The translations under genes and the position numbers were made by a program. A model generated the notes under the pieces. That model ran no database searches and was not told the DNA's origin. It was given only the letters and a program-made list of their open reading frames with translations. From the NCBI GenBank assembly GCA_015143295.1, contig CM026556.1, positions 16,678,547 to 16,742,546 on the forward strand: DNA of 64,000 nt, in the 5' to 3' direction. Of the stretch, positions 1 through 10,149 are shown one piece after another. Every line of letters begins with the position of its first letter. Positions within the stretch are counted from its first letter, which is position 1. Source of the stretch: Tetracentron sinense (taxonomy: Eukaryota; Streptophyta; Magnoliopsida; Trochodendrales; Trochodendraceae).

Positions 1-53
1 ACTATTCATAGCACTATTCACAACACTTTGAACTTGGTTCCTGGGGTTCTACA
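1..53 (-). mobile_element. LTR start, gypsy family of LTRs A and B (fragment)
   Basis: Read on the minus strand, a new LTR start (TGTAGAACCCC) begins at 53 and runs off the left window edge. The same start is seen at 24813 (LTR A) and, with one change, at 24620 (LTR B). It lies about 175 bases inside another copy of the same family (54-228), so it looks like a self-insertion. The other end and target duplication are outside the window. Confidence 0.6.
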
Positions 54-228
54 TTCACTCTTAGGGTATTTTATACCATATGCTTGTATATACTTAGTGT
101 ATTATTATACTCTTGTTTTGAGACATTTTCCCCAAATCAAGAATGCATAAAAGGTTTTAGGCCTTTACATACACTAAGGCAAATGCACTATTCACATGAA
201 CAGTGAACCTAAATTTCAGGGCTTTACA
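54..228 (-). mobile_element. LTR start of the A/B gypsy family, inserted in the integrase
   Basis: On the minus strand the sequence from 228 reads TGTAAAGCCCTG, followed by a run that parallels the first 190 bases of LTRs A and B (gaatagtgc, tagtgtatgtaaaggcc, tctcaaaa.gagtataa, tataaaataccctaa). It interrupts the integrase reading frame of the Tat-type element. The candidate 5-bp target copy is TAAAT at 229-233, but its partner is outside the window. Confidence 0.6.
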
Positions 229-691
229 TAAATGATCCTATGACATCCATTCCCCATGACGCGAAGGGCCATGAGCATGTTGTCATGTGGAGAGGCTCGG
301 GAGCCTGATGTATGAAATCAGCATGGAGCTAACAAACTTTGCATTTTCTTGTATAGTTGAGACAATCAGTGATCATCGTAGGCCAGTAGTAGCCCAATCT
401 TTTCAGCTGCCTTTGTAGCTTGGGCCCAGCTTGGTGAGCACCGCAAATCCCAACATTATTTTCTTCCATGGCCTGCTCGATTTCATTTCTTGATATGCAT
501 CTCATCAAGATGTCATCTAGGGACCTTTTATATAAGATTTCTTCCAACATTACAAATTTTGTGACCCGTCGGGGGACTTCAACGCGTTTGGCATGGTATC
601 CAGGCAATCGACCATGTTGGAGATAATCAATGAAGGGTTGTCGCCAATCCTCATCTATTTCTTTGATTGTCACAGAACAAACTGTCTCCAA
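229..691 (-). pseudogene. Integrase N-terminal part, Tat-type Ty3/gypsy element (broken)
   Basis: The zinc-binding region is clear: GICGAHQAGPKL, then GYYWPTMITDC, then CKVC. This is the H2C2 domain that precedes the integrase core of plant gypsy elements. The first histidine of the motif seems to be lost (NNVGICGAH). A TAG directly follows CKVC at 329-331. The same frame then continues with the SWPFASWGMDVIG segment, which leads up to the first catalytic aspartate. At 228 the frame is cut by an inserted LTR, so the rest of the catalytic core is missing here. It cannot be functional. Confidence 0.85.
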
Positions 692-702
692 GAAGTCTAT
701 TT

Positions 703-1176
703 CTACAAGGGGTTTGAGAGTTCTTCTTTTCCCACTGTGATGGTTAGCATCCTATCCGTTAGCAAAGTTAGAGATGCTGTAAGACCGGCGAAAGCATCGG
801 CTTGATTGTTGAGTCCTCTACGGACATAAAAGAGGCTACTTCTTGGAATTTGAGCAAGTAGCTGGTCCACTCTCTTTTGATAGGGAAGGAGACTAACCCT
901 TCGCACTACATATTCACCTCGTACCTATTTAATGACAAGTTTTAAATCCCCATAGATAGTTAATTCATCCACCGGGATCACAAGAGCCAATTCAAGACCT
1001 GCTATCAGGGTTTCATACTCAGCTTCATTATTTGAACATCCTTCTATTAGGGCGAAGAAATAGGGTAGTATTGCGTTGTCTAGTGTGACAAAAACAATAC
1101 CGAATCCTGATTTTTTTTCCTTCGGGTCGATGCGTTTGACTCCATCAGGGCTTCTTGAAGCTCCATCAAAATACAT
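703..1176 (-). pseudogene. Second (archaeal-like) RNase H domain of the Tat-type element
   Basis: Frames at 925-1176 and 703-906 together resemble the additional RNase H placed between the usual RNase H and integrase in Tat and Ogre lineages. Visible motifs are YFDGASRSP (first catalytic Asp), SGFGIVF, and NNEAEYETLIAGLELAL (catalytic Glu), then YGDLKLVIK. The C-terminal piece has YVRRGLNNQADAFAGL, the R..N..AD motif. A stop and frame break separate the two pieces. Known for the family: this domain order marks the dual-RNase H Tat branch. Inference: relic, not active. Confidence 0.8.
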
Positions 1177-1194
1177 CTTCCAGCTTGGTTTGAC

Positions 1195-1709
1195 TTAAAC
1201 TTGCATGAATTCTTCATCGAGGAGGTCGGTGACCAAAGGCAAGTCCGCAGGAACTGGATGTGCTGCAAGGAAATCAGCAAGGGCTTGCCCTTTCAATGCT
1301 TTTTGGGGCATGAATTCGATTTCGAATTTGGACAGAAGCACCGCCCAGTTTGCCATTCTACCAGAGAGAGTAGGGCGGGACATTATGTACTTAAGAGGAT
1401 CGGCTCTGGATATTAGTTTCACCGAATGCTCAAGCATATAATGCCTTAATTTCTTTAGAGCAAAGATGAGGGCCAAATACTCTCTATCGGGCTGTATCTG
1501 CATTCTGCTCTAACCAGAGTCCTGCTCAGGTAGTACAAGGCATTTTCCTTTCCTTGGTCATTATGCTGAGCAAGGAGAGCTTCGAGAGATCCCTCGAGCT
1601 CTGTGATATAAAGGATATGTGGCTTTCCTCTTATGGGACCCATAAGGACCGGTGGATTTGTGTGATAAGTCTTGATGTTATCCAAAGCATTTTGACAGGC
1701 TTCATCCCA
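1195..1709 (-). pseudogene. RNase H domain fused to reverse transcriptase
   Basis: This region continues the RT frame. It reads NPPVLMGPIRGKPHILYIT, ALYYLSRTLV..ECRYSPIE, then in another frame REYLALIFALKKLRHYML, and GRMANWAVLLSKFEIEF. These are the usual landmarks of the gypsy RT-connected RNase H. A frameshift near 1500 separates the two halves (overlapping frames at 1455-1685 and 1195-1503). The final segment (LADFLAAHP) is the standard link to the second RNase H. Confidence 0.85.
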
Positions 1710-2639
1710 TTAAAACGGTGTTCCCTTCTTCATTAGCCTGGAAAATGGTTGGCATCTTCCAGACAAATTGGAGATGAATCTCCAAATATAAGCAAGTCGA
1801 CCCTGAAGTCCTTTCAACTCGCGCAGATTTCTTGGAGGAGGCATTTCTCGAATGGCCCTTATTTTAATAGGGTCGATCTTAATTCCTCTATGGCGTACCA
1901 CAAAACCCAGGAATTTTCCAGATGTAACTCCGAAAGCGCATTTGAGCGGGTTCATCTTGAGCTGATGCTGTCCCAGTCTGTCAAAGATTTCCCGAAGATC
2001 ATCCAGATGATTGCTTCGTTGTCTTGTCTTGAAAACTAAATCATCGACATAGCACTCGACCTTATCATGGAGATTATCTCTAAATATGATAGTCATGGCC
2101 CTTTGATAAGTTGCTCCGGCATTTTTGAGGTTGAATGGTATGACTTTATAACAGAACACTCCCTTAGGAGTGTGGAAGGCCGTAAGCTCTTCATCTTCCG
2201 GGGCCATCTTGATTTGATTGTAGCCAGAATATCCATCCATGAAGGATAAAGCCTCGAAGCCGGTTGTGGCATCGATTATCATTTCTGTAATGGGCAAAAG
2301 GAATTCATCTTTAGGGCAGGCTTCATTCAAATCCCGTAAGTCTATACAAACACGGATCTATCTGTTCTTCTTTTTCACGGGAACAACGTTGGCAAGCCAA
2401 GTAGGGTATTGAATCTCTCTTATAAACCCGGCTTTGAGGAGTTTATCTACCTCAGCTTCGATTTGGGCGACCAGCTCTGGGCGAGCTCGTCTTTGTGCCT
2501 GCTTGATCGGCTTGACATCTTCTCGAATTGTGAGATGATGGACTACAATTTTTGGATCCAAACCAGGCATCTCCATATAGTTCCTGGCAAAAACATCCTT
2601 GTACTCTTTTAGGAGACAAAGATACTCCTCTTTTCTCAT
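1710..2639 (-). pseudogene. Reverse transcriptase domain, Tat-type Ty3/gypsy
   Basis: The RT spans frames 2639-2358 and 2330-1710, which are the same frame broken only by an in-frame TAG near 2355. N-terminal landmarks are DPKIVVHHLTI, the basic AQRRARPE segment, AEVDKLLKAGFIREI, and PTWLANVVPVKKKN. The palm has DLNEACPKD, FMDGYSGYNQI and the catalytic YVDD at 2051-2040. Then come KCAFGV, GKFLGFVV, and ELKGLQGRLAYI. All catalytic aspartates are visible. In the family this enzyme copies element RNA into DNA within the particle. The stop makes this copy non-coding as a whole. Confidence 0.95.
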
Positions 2640-4047
2640 TTGGGAGAGAGAGGCACTGATGAAGGCTGGCCTTAGGTCTTGTTCAAAGCCGAGGTTAACT
2701 TCAAGAAGGTCATCAACAGTTGCTTGACCTCCTGCTTCGAATTCTAGAGGAGCCGGACGGACTTCTGAGGAGGAGTCTTCATCTACCGTAATAGTATTTA
2801 CGGTCTAGATCAGCTCTTCATTTGGTGAGGGATCAGGATTTCCTACTTCAGGTTTTTCCAAGTTAGAACCATCCTACTTATAGGTGGCCAAAGTCCTGGG
2901 TGTTGGCATGATTTCATGCTCAACTTGCTCTTCTGCTTCAGTATTAAACCCCTGCCTCTCAAGTATTTTCTTAATTGCCGGATTAAACACAGGCTTCCTT
3001 TGATAAGGATTCATTCTTCTACCCTTTCTGTTGCTCCGGGAAGTGGCTTTGCCTGCTTGTCCTACGCAATGAAAAACGATGGACTTTTCTCCTATTTTTC
3101 TGGACGGGACAATAACACCGGGAATAACTTCCGTTGTTGGCCATTTTTACCATGCACTGAGGTTGACCTTAGCCAGGCTATCAATCATATTTTGATGTGC
3201 TGCCTCAACCCACGGAGATGCTTGTAGGGACTCCGCTTCTTCTGGAAACCATTCCATTGAGACTTCTTCTAATGTAGACTCCTCCCAGGCCGTGACCATA
3301 TTTACAATCTGGTTGTGATTTTTCCTGAATAAAAAGACTGAGGGATTATACCCAATTTCTGGCGTATCTGTATCTACATAGTCACCAGTATTTAGGGCTT
3401 CACGCTGCTCCTTTTATAGCATGGTTGCATAAGCCGGTAGGATAGTTCCTTCGACTTGCTCTCCTTCTTCAGGATCAAACCCTTGCTTCTTGAGGAGCCT
3501 GGTTGTCTTTTCACCAAAGCTTATCTTCTTCCTGTAAGGATTGATGATCTTGCCCTTTTCATTGGTCCATGAGGAGTTCATCCTATCATATATAGCTCGA
3601 GAATTGAAGAGTATCAATTTCTGTCCTCTTTTCATGACTGGGACAGTGAAACTGGAGGCAGTTTCGACCATAGTACTGTCCATTCTCCTCAAAGGGACTA
3701 TATGATCACCTTTCAGAGCTTGAAGGGGTAGATTTTTTTAACCTCACAAGTCTGGAAAAGGTCGACTGACTAGCACTTCTCCAGATTCTGGAAAGATTTG
3801 ACCAAAGATAGGGTCAGTTCTCTTTCTTTTCTTTGAGATTTTGGGGTGTATTTGAACAACGTTTTCGAAGCTTCTGTTTGGACAAGTTTGTGATTGCTTT
3901 TCGGGCTACTCTCAATATTTTCCTCTTTGGGCTTTTGCTGAAGGTTTCTTTGGGCACTTTTGACATAGAAACGTGTATCTACGTAATATGCCTGTGCATC
4001 ATTGAAAGGATCGTCGTCAGCATCGATCCTTGCTTACCTATTCCCTT
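2640..4047 (-). pseudogene. Pol linker between protease and RT
   Basis: No enzyme domain is expected or seen here. A frame at 3692-3414 carries DRMNSSWTNEKGKIINPYRKK and LLKKQGFDPEEGEQVEGT, a linker that I recognise from the protease-RT interval of Tat-type elements. A diverged copy of that linker motif appears to recur near 2940-3060 (minus: acctaagtattt..), with KKILERQGFN-like words, which suggests a partial duplication. Many stops interrupt it. Confidence 0.6.
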
Positions 4048-4801
4048 TAGGGTATTTAAGGCACTGATGATAGGTGGATGGCACTACTAGATGGTTGTGC
4101 ATCCATTGCCACCCTAATAGGGCATTGTACGACGTATCCACATCAATCACAAGAAACGTCGTAGTTTCAGCAATATCTCCAAATTTGGTTTTGAGGTTGA
4201 CCATGCCCCTAGGCTTTTGCTCATTTTAATTGAAGCCTTGGATGATCAGACTGCTTTCAAGAAGCCGGACTATTTGTATGCCAAGCTTGGACAGCATTCT
4301 TCTTGGAAGGATGTTGACAGCTGAACCCTCATCTATCATCACTGTAGAGATTCCAGTTTTATTAACCAGACCTGAGATGAAAAGTGGCCGGTTATGCTGG
4401 AGAGTCTCAGCTCGCATATCTTCATCATCAAAGGTGATCGTGAAGAGGCAGGAGGCTCCTGTTTGAGGAGGCTGTGGCGGCTGAATCGTAACTTCTTCAG
4501 AGAAGTCTTCCGGATTAGAGAGTGCATATATAAGGGACCTTATTTCCGGGGACATCTTGAGAGCATCATAGACACTCAACAGGGAAGGGATTTTCTTCAG
4601 GTGAGCCAGAATATCGTACTTGACCCTCTTATTACCGAGAGCTATTTGGGCTTGGGCCGGTTGAGCTCTGGTCTGATTTTCATATTGGAACGGAACAAAC
4701 CTCGGTGGTAATTTTCTTCCCGACTGGAGGTTGAATTGATAGACTTTGGCAATTGTTTGGTCTATTGGTGCAGATGACTCTCCTTCCAAGAGTTGGACCA
4801 T
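4048..4801 (-). pseudogene. Aspartic protease region of the Tat-type element
   Basis: The frame 4801-4226 ends in a retroviral-type protease: HNRPLFISGLV, then STVMIDEGSAVNILPRRML. The active-site triad position reads D-E-G-S (Asp about residue 157 of this frame), where the family usually has D-x-G-S. After an in-frame TAA at 4227 the same frame continues with KPRGMVNL, TTFLVIDVDTSYNALLG, and VPSTYHQCLKYP down to about 4048, which completes the fold. It cleaves Gag-Pol in the family. The stop disables this copy. Confidence 0.85.
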
Positions 4802-5760
4802 GTTCGCAGAACTGAAGTCCAGCTTCCTTTTCTTGCCTTGGAAAAATGACTGAGTTCTTCTTTCAGATTACCTTGTCGGACTCCCAGATTAAGCTGAGAT
4901 TTGTTCAGACGCCTGTGAGTTGTCAATCGACCATGAGTTTAGGACTGCTTCTTCTGTCGAAGGGTCACTATCAAAACTGACTGCAGGAGGTGAATCTTGA
5001 TTCTCGAGCTGAGTTGAGATCTGCACCGGTCATTGCATCTAACAATGTTTTAAGTTTAGAACTTCAGGCGTACTTAACCTTTCTTGAGGGGAATCAAACT
5101 GTACTTGCTCATCTTCTGCCTCTCTTTCTCCTCCAGATGAGAATCCTTCAGAGAGGTCTGAAAGTCCCGTAGGGGTCCGTCCTAGTGTGGATGGTCTCCT
5201 TTCTAAGAGTTCAACATCTTCTGATTGATCCAACCAATCTTGAAATGCCCGGTGTCTTTCTGGATTACAGGTTACCATTGGTCTTAGTATATCCAACCAT
5301 GAAGGGTTTTCATTCAGAACCGCATCAATGACATAGCATGAAAAGATGTTGGATTCGTCTCCCGAATCTGTTGACTGAAGGCTATCATAGTCACAGTCAG
5401 AGCAAAAGCCTGGCTAGATAAAATCCATCAAGGTGATTGTCATCAATGGCTTTTGTTCCATAGGAGCATCTTGGATGGGGCCATTTTTCTTGGCTTTTCT
5501 CGCTCTTTCTTTCTTCTTTTTCTTTTCAGCCTTGGCTATGCGCTTCCCTTCTTTTCTTAGGGCTTGAGCTTCCCTTGTAGCCTAAGCTTGCCTTTTAACA
5601 TCGGCATTTTGAGATAACTTCTTCTTCTTCTTGGGCCCTTTACTTTCAAAGAAGGTCCAGTCTTCTTCGTCTGACGGTTTGTCGTCAGGAAGTTTACCGC
5701 TTGAAGATGCTTTATTTTCATCGATTGGCTTTAAAGCCACCATCGTATTGGACGTAGCCA
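4802..5760 (-). pseudogene. Lysine-rich and acidic Gag-Pol linker
   Basis: Between gag and protease, the minus strand encodes low-complexity text with many stops. A lysine-rich stretch (about 5480-5640) is followed by an acidic stretch in frame 5296-5039 (SEDVELLERRPS, SSGGEREAEDEQ). I see no CCHC zinc knuckle. This is consistent with the nucleocapsid-spacer area of a Tat-type polyprotein, but no domain can be named with confidence. Confidence 0.5.
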
Positions 5761-6540
5761 CCTGCTAGAGATCATCAATGACAATTTATTTATTGTCTAA
5801 AAGTCGTTGGATGATGTCCTTCAGTACGAAGCAGTCACCTATTTTGTGACTGATCATACGATGATAAGGACAGTATTTGGGATCATTTTTTATCCCAATC
5901 TCTTGAGGTCTCCGGTACCCTCTAGGGATTGTACGAAGAGTTGGAGGCAAAGAGCCCCATTCTTAGATGCCAATCTGCATCTCGAGAGGAAATAAGACAA
6001 GTGTTGCCTCGGATCTCCAGTGTCATCGAACATCTTGAATATCGGTTGGACAAAGCCTGGCAGGAACAGAACCGCATCCATGATAGCTGGATAAGCCTTC
6101 ACGATCATCTGTACATCCTCTTCTTTTTCTTTGGCCTACCACATTTGATTGCGAACAATCTCCTCAATTGCAGTCAAAAGAGACGGTGACACCCCTCCTT
6201 GAGGGCGGCCTGATTTGGAATAGGACCCGTTTCAGGCACCCTTGGATGATTTAGAGGTGCAGGGGTTGTGCCTTGATTGTTGCTACCTCCTTGGTATGGG
6301 AATCGGGGTTCAGTTGCTAATACAGATTTGAGAGCTGACAATTGAGTAGCCAACTCTTGCATTTGAAACATCATGGCTGTGATCTGATCATCCTTGTATC
6401 GGAGTTGAGCCTACAGGACTGTTGTTTGATCATTTGATGGTGGAGGTGCCGAATTTGAAGGGTTATTCCCTTGACTTGCATTCCCATCCAGATTTGTCAT
6501 CATGACCGCCACCAGTCACTCCAAAATTGGTTTCGGTAAC
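5761..6540 (-). pseudogene. Gag capsid-like domain of the Tat-type element
   Basis: The frame 6108-5890 contains FKMFDDTGDPRQHLSYFLSRC and LCLQLFVQSLEGT, the recognisable core of the plant retrotransposon Gag (capsid) domain. Upstream frame 6374-6174 gives a proline- and glutamine-rich N-terminal piece beginning MMFQMQELATQLSAL, possibly a short helical segment. Frames are broken between the pieces. Gag forms the virus-like particle in the family. Broken copy. Confidence 0.75.
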
Positions 6541-7660
6541 CGAAAAATATTCGAAAACTCTTTTTCTATGAAATAGGCACTGGGCATCCCATATAAAGGG
6601 TTTGGTGCACTGAAAACCTATCGAGGTATTTCCTGCACAACTTCCGGCATGATTGGTTGAGGAGCTGGCTCGTCAGAAACATATTCTTCGACTGGTGGAG
6701 TTTCTTCTAATTCTCTCGGAGAGGTTACCGGGGTCGCTTCTTGATCTGACCCTTCTTGGTATCCGACAACATCAAGTTCTAGAGCTAATTGAACTAGATC
6801 TTGGGCTTTTTCTTTACCTCTGGCCTGATTCTTGTGGCTCTTTTTTCGTCTCGGAATTACTGGACCCAGAGCGACTATTCTGACAGTTCAAGAGGACTCT
6901 GTCTCGTTCAAAGCGGCTAAAATAGTGGTAGTTGAACTCTGAGAATCCTGCCTTGCTGATAAGTTCTGCTCAGGCATTGCCTCAGTTCCTTGAAACACTG
7001 GGGTTGTATACTCTTCCGAAGCCGGGTTGAGTCTAGTGCCGATCACATTCACGGACACTCTTTCGTAACCAGCATATGATGCTCCGGTATTTGGTTTCTC
7101 CCGAACAGGATGAACAGGTGCAAAAGGATCAGTCTTTCATCTCTGGTGAACAAAATGAACTTTGTCTGAGGCACCAGTCGACCTTCTTGCCCTCTGATTC
7201 TTGGACCTTCTTGACTTTGACCAATAATTATATACCTTTGGCAGAGCCGAGAGGTACTTCCTATTTCTAAGCTGAAGGATTTCTTCAGGATTTTTCTTCC
7301 TCGGCATCTCAAAAGCAGAAGTGCTTCTGTTTAGCACCTTAACCTTAGGGTCATATAGTGCTGCTATTCTTCTTTCTGGCTCAGTACCTAATCTGCCCCA
7401 AAATGGGCTTACATCTCTGGATGGATGCCGCTGGTGTTGATGACGGACTGATGTCATCATTGATGTGAAGGTTGCAAGGTTAGTGCCTCAGAAAGCATTT
7501 GAACCCAGTCTGTACAGTAAGTCTCTATCTGTATGTTCTAGACTCGAAGTGTTTCTTGCATTAACAGCTGGACGATATTGATCATGGCTGTTAATGCCCC
7601 TGCATCATCATCAGATGATGAATCTGATTCTGAGAATATCCTTTTCTTGTTGGCTGTATA
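6541..7660 (-). pseudogene. Upstream Gag or leader reading frame of the Tat-type element
   Basis: The longest piece is 7460-7137 (minus), 107 residues, basic, with ALYDPKVKVLNRSTSAFEMP and RKKNPEEILQLRNRKYLSAL. I do not recognise a domain. It lies between the capsid-like region and the peptide-repeat array, so it is probably the N-terminal part of Gag or a separate 5' frame. Further fragments around 6653-6900 are low complexity. Confidence 0.4.
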
Positions 7661-7744
7661 GTGCTAACTCCTCTCTTTTTTAGAAAGAGAGCTATCCTCG
7701 GATTGCAGAGTGCTTATTCGCGGATCTCCCTTTCTTGTAAGGGA

Positions 7745-8140
7745 CTTCTGTCCGTGGACCTTGTCCATGGATTGGCTTGGACCTACACTTGTGAAGAGGG
7801 CATGTTTCTGACCCTCGAACTGGCTTGGGCCTCTGGTCTGGGTGGTCTGGCCTTCGGTCAGTGGATCAGGCTTGGGCCTGTCCACAGATGGTCTTGGATT
7901 TCTTTCCGTGGACATTGCTGAAATTCTGTCTGTGGACAGAGTTACTCTTCTGTCCGTGGACGGAGCTGGCCTCCTGTCCGTGGACATTGCTGGAATTCTG
8001 TTTGTGGACGATCTTGATTCTCCGTCCGTGGACGGTCTTGATTTTTCGTCCGTGGACGGTTTTGTTGACCTGTCCGTGGACAGTCTTGTATTTATGTCCA
8101 CGGATAATCTTCTATTCCTGTCCGTGGACGTTTCTTGTTC
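7745..8140 (-). repeat. Minisatellite encoding STD(R/G) peptide repeats
   Basis: On the plus strand the word tgtccgtggac recurs about every 24-30 bases, more than ten times. On the minus strand it stays open from 8101 to 7664 (145 residues) and encodes a repeating STDR or STDG peptide (LSTDRST, PSTDGES, PSTDRRV). The unit length is a multiple of three, so the array keeps the frame. It sits in the leader or gag N-terminus of the Tat-type element. Confidence 0.85.
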
Positions 8141-8538
8141 ACAGATGAATGCGTTAAGGCATCTTTCTCAATTACTTTGTATTTTTAAAAGTTATTTGAG
8201 GGATTGTTCATTAAGTCCTTTAGGCCCTTGGGCTTGTTCATTTGCCCTAGTGAAATTTGGGTAGCATCTCCCTGCCTTGGAGAATTTTTCAAAGGGGGAA
8301 CTCCAACAGTCAACTTAGACTGAGGGGGCTTATATCCAACTAGTCTTATGGTCTGTCTTAGTGATTGCGGCCTTTCCACTACAAACTGTTGGGGTTTAGG
8401 ACGGCTTATTAGGCCTGGCCCAGTGTTTGACATAGGTCTGCCTTTTGGGCTAACCTGTCGTAGAATGGTAGAACCACCCTGCAGTGTGTGCACCTAGTTG
8501 GGTACACCCTCTGTGGTGCACTCTGATAGGAATGCACT

Positions 8539-8765
8539 CTATCCATGGGGCATCCAGTTGGAAGCACCCAATCCGCGGCACATCCTGGGGGATATGTCCG
8601 CTCCGTGGCACATCCTCTTAGGTGCAGCCTCTCCGTGAGACATCTTGGAGGATGTCCCTTGTCCATGGTGTGTCATTGGGGATGCGACTACTCCGTGGTG
8701 CATCGTGGGGAATGCACCTGCTCCGTGGGGCATCCTTGGGGATGCACCCTATCCGTGGACCTAGC
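8539..8765 (-). repeat. 36-bp minisatellite encoding 12-residue repeats
   Basis: Six or so imperfect 36-base units (plus strand: ccgtggggcatcc, ccgtggtgcatcg, ccgtggcacatcc). On the minus strand frame 8733-8539 reads as a 12-residue repeat starting M-x-H-G (MPHGAGAFPTMHHG, MTHHGQGTSSKMSHG, MCHGADISPRM). It lies just upstream of the STDR array in element orientation. Function unknown. Confidence 0.8.
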
Positions 8766-9067
8766 AGGGTTGACTCCTCCATGGCGGAGCAACAAGACCC
8801 TCATTGAGGGTTCAGCCAGTAGACCGAGGCTTCATGATTGAGGCCGCTGCTACCTCAGCCCAAGTTAGGAGGTGAGTCGCTGGGATCGGCATCGGAGAGA
8901 CATAGACCCTCCTCTTAATCGTCAACACGTACGTGGGACGAATGTAGACGGTATCGATTATCATGCACCAAAACCGAAGAGAGATAAAGGAAAGGATTAT
9001 TCACTTTCCTTTTTTTTTTGTTCTTCTTCAGTTTTTAATTCTTCATCAAAGATTAGAAGAGAAGAAA

Positions 9068-9085
9068 GTCCCACCGAGCGTGACA
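9068..9085 (-). promoter_or_regulatory. Primer binding site of the Tat-type element
   Basis: On the minus strand the text TGTCACGCTCGGTGGGAC follows the LTR after a six-base gap. It is a slightly changed form of the TGGCACGCCCGGTGGGAC-type site that follows many plant Tat LTRs. It fixes the 5' LTR end at 9092. Confidence 0.75.
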
Positions 9086-9520
9086 TTAATTTGTAAGCGA
9101 AAAATTCATCTTCTTTGCTTTCAAATTTCCTTCATTGTTGTATAGAGTTTATTGTTTGTTGTGGGGGACTATCCTTCCAATCTAAGTAAACTCAAACTGT
9201 TAAATTACATTCTCTATATTGGGGAAGAACTTCTGATTAAGATGAAAAATTAAGAAGAACAAAGATATATTGAATAAAATATTTTATTTATTCAATGGGG
9301 TTGCCCAGATCTCATGTAGGCGTTACAAGTGCCTCATTGAGGTCTTTTCAAATAAAGAAAAAGAATGGTGGCCATGTTTGAGGGCTCACCTCATATTCTC
9401 CATGTCGAGAGAGTCTTCTTCTTCACTTGCTTGCTTCTTGCTTGGAGGGGAGAGAGTTTTCTCTTTCTTCTGGATTTTCTTTTTTTGTCTTTCGTATGTG
9501 TTTCTTGTGAGAAACACACC

Positions 9521-9529
9521 TTTTATATA
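9521..9529 (-). promoter_or_regulatory. TATA box of the Tat-type LTR
   Basis: Minus strand TATATAAAA, followed by GGTGTGTTTCTC. It lies about 430 bases before the LTR inner end, a normal place for an LTR promoter. Transcription would start near 9495 and run leftward. Confidence 0.65.
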
Positions 9530-9949
9530 TCTGAAAGAGTCCTTTTTGGGACTCCCTCTTTGACTCCCTTATTTTAGGAAAGTCAACAAGGGCTCTCCTA
9601 TTAGAGGATGCCAGCTCACGGGTCTTCCTTATCTTGAAGACTCCTCAAGCTCAAGAGAATCCTCCTTTTTTGAGGACTCTCGTACCAGATTTCTTCCTTT
9701 TTGGGGGGAATCGTAGTACCATCGAAAAGGGGATGTTTCATCTCATCCTTTCCTAGGATATAGGACATAGTCCTAATCCTAACATAATTATGGGGTGGCA
9801 TCCCATGGGATCTTAAAAGAGGGGATCCTTATCTTGGGATCCCCCCACAGCTTGACAGAGAACCATTTATATGAAGGAGTCTCTACCCCATGACAGCCAA
9901 ATATTGACTATCAGCTGGGGATAGACTTAACTAGGTCAGTCCATGGATT

Positions 9950-10140
9950 TAAAGGGTGAGATCATAGGTCTCGCCCACGGACCAGGACAAGACCATAGGT
10001 CTTATGATCTTTGTCCACGGATCACAGGGTGAGACCATAGGTCTCGCCCACGGACCAGGACAAAACCATAGGTCTTGTCCACGGATCACAGGGTGAGAGC
10101 AGGTCTCACCCACGGACCACAGGGTCTTGCCTGTGGTCTA
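9950..10140 (-). repeat. Tandem array, about 65-base unit, in LTR U3
   Basis: Three imperfect units built from catagGTCTCGCCCACGGACC and ggtcttgtccacggatcac. The words ccacgga and gtccacgg recall the coding arrays at 7745-8140 and 8539-8765. Confidence 0.8.
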
Positions 10141-10149
10141 GGTTAGATC

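Noticed and set aside
7842-8264. 140-codon plus-strand frame over the STDR array
   Set aside because: It is the antisense shadow of the in-frame repeat; the element is coded on the minus strand.
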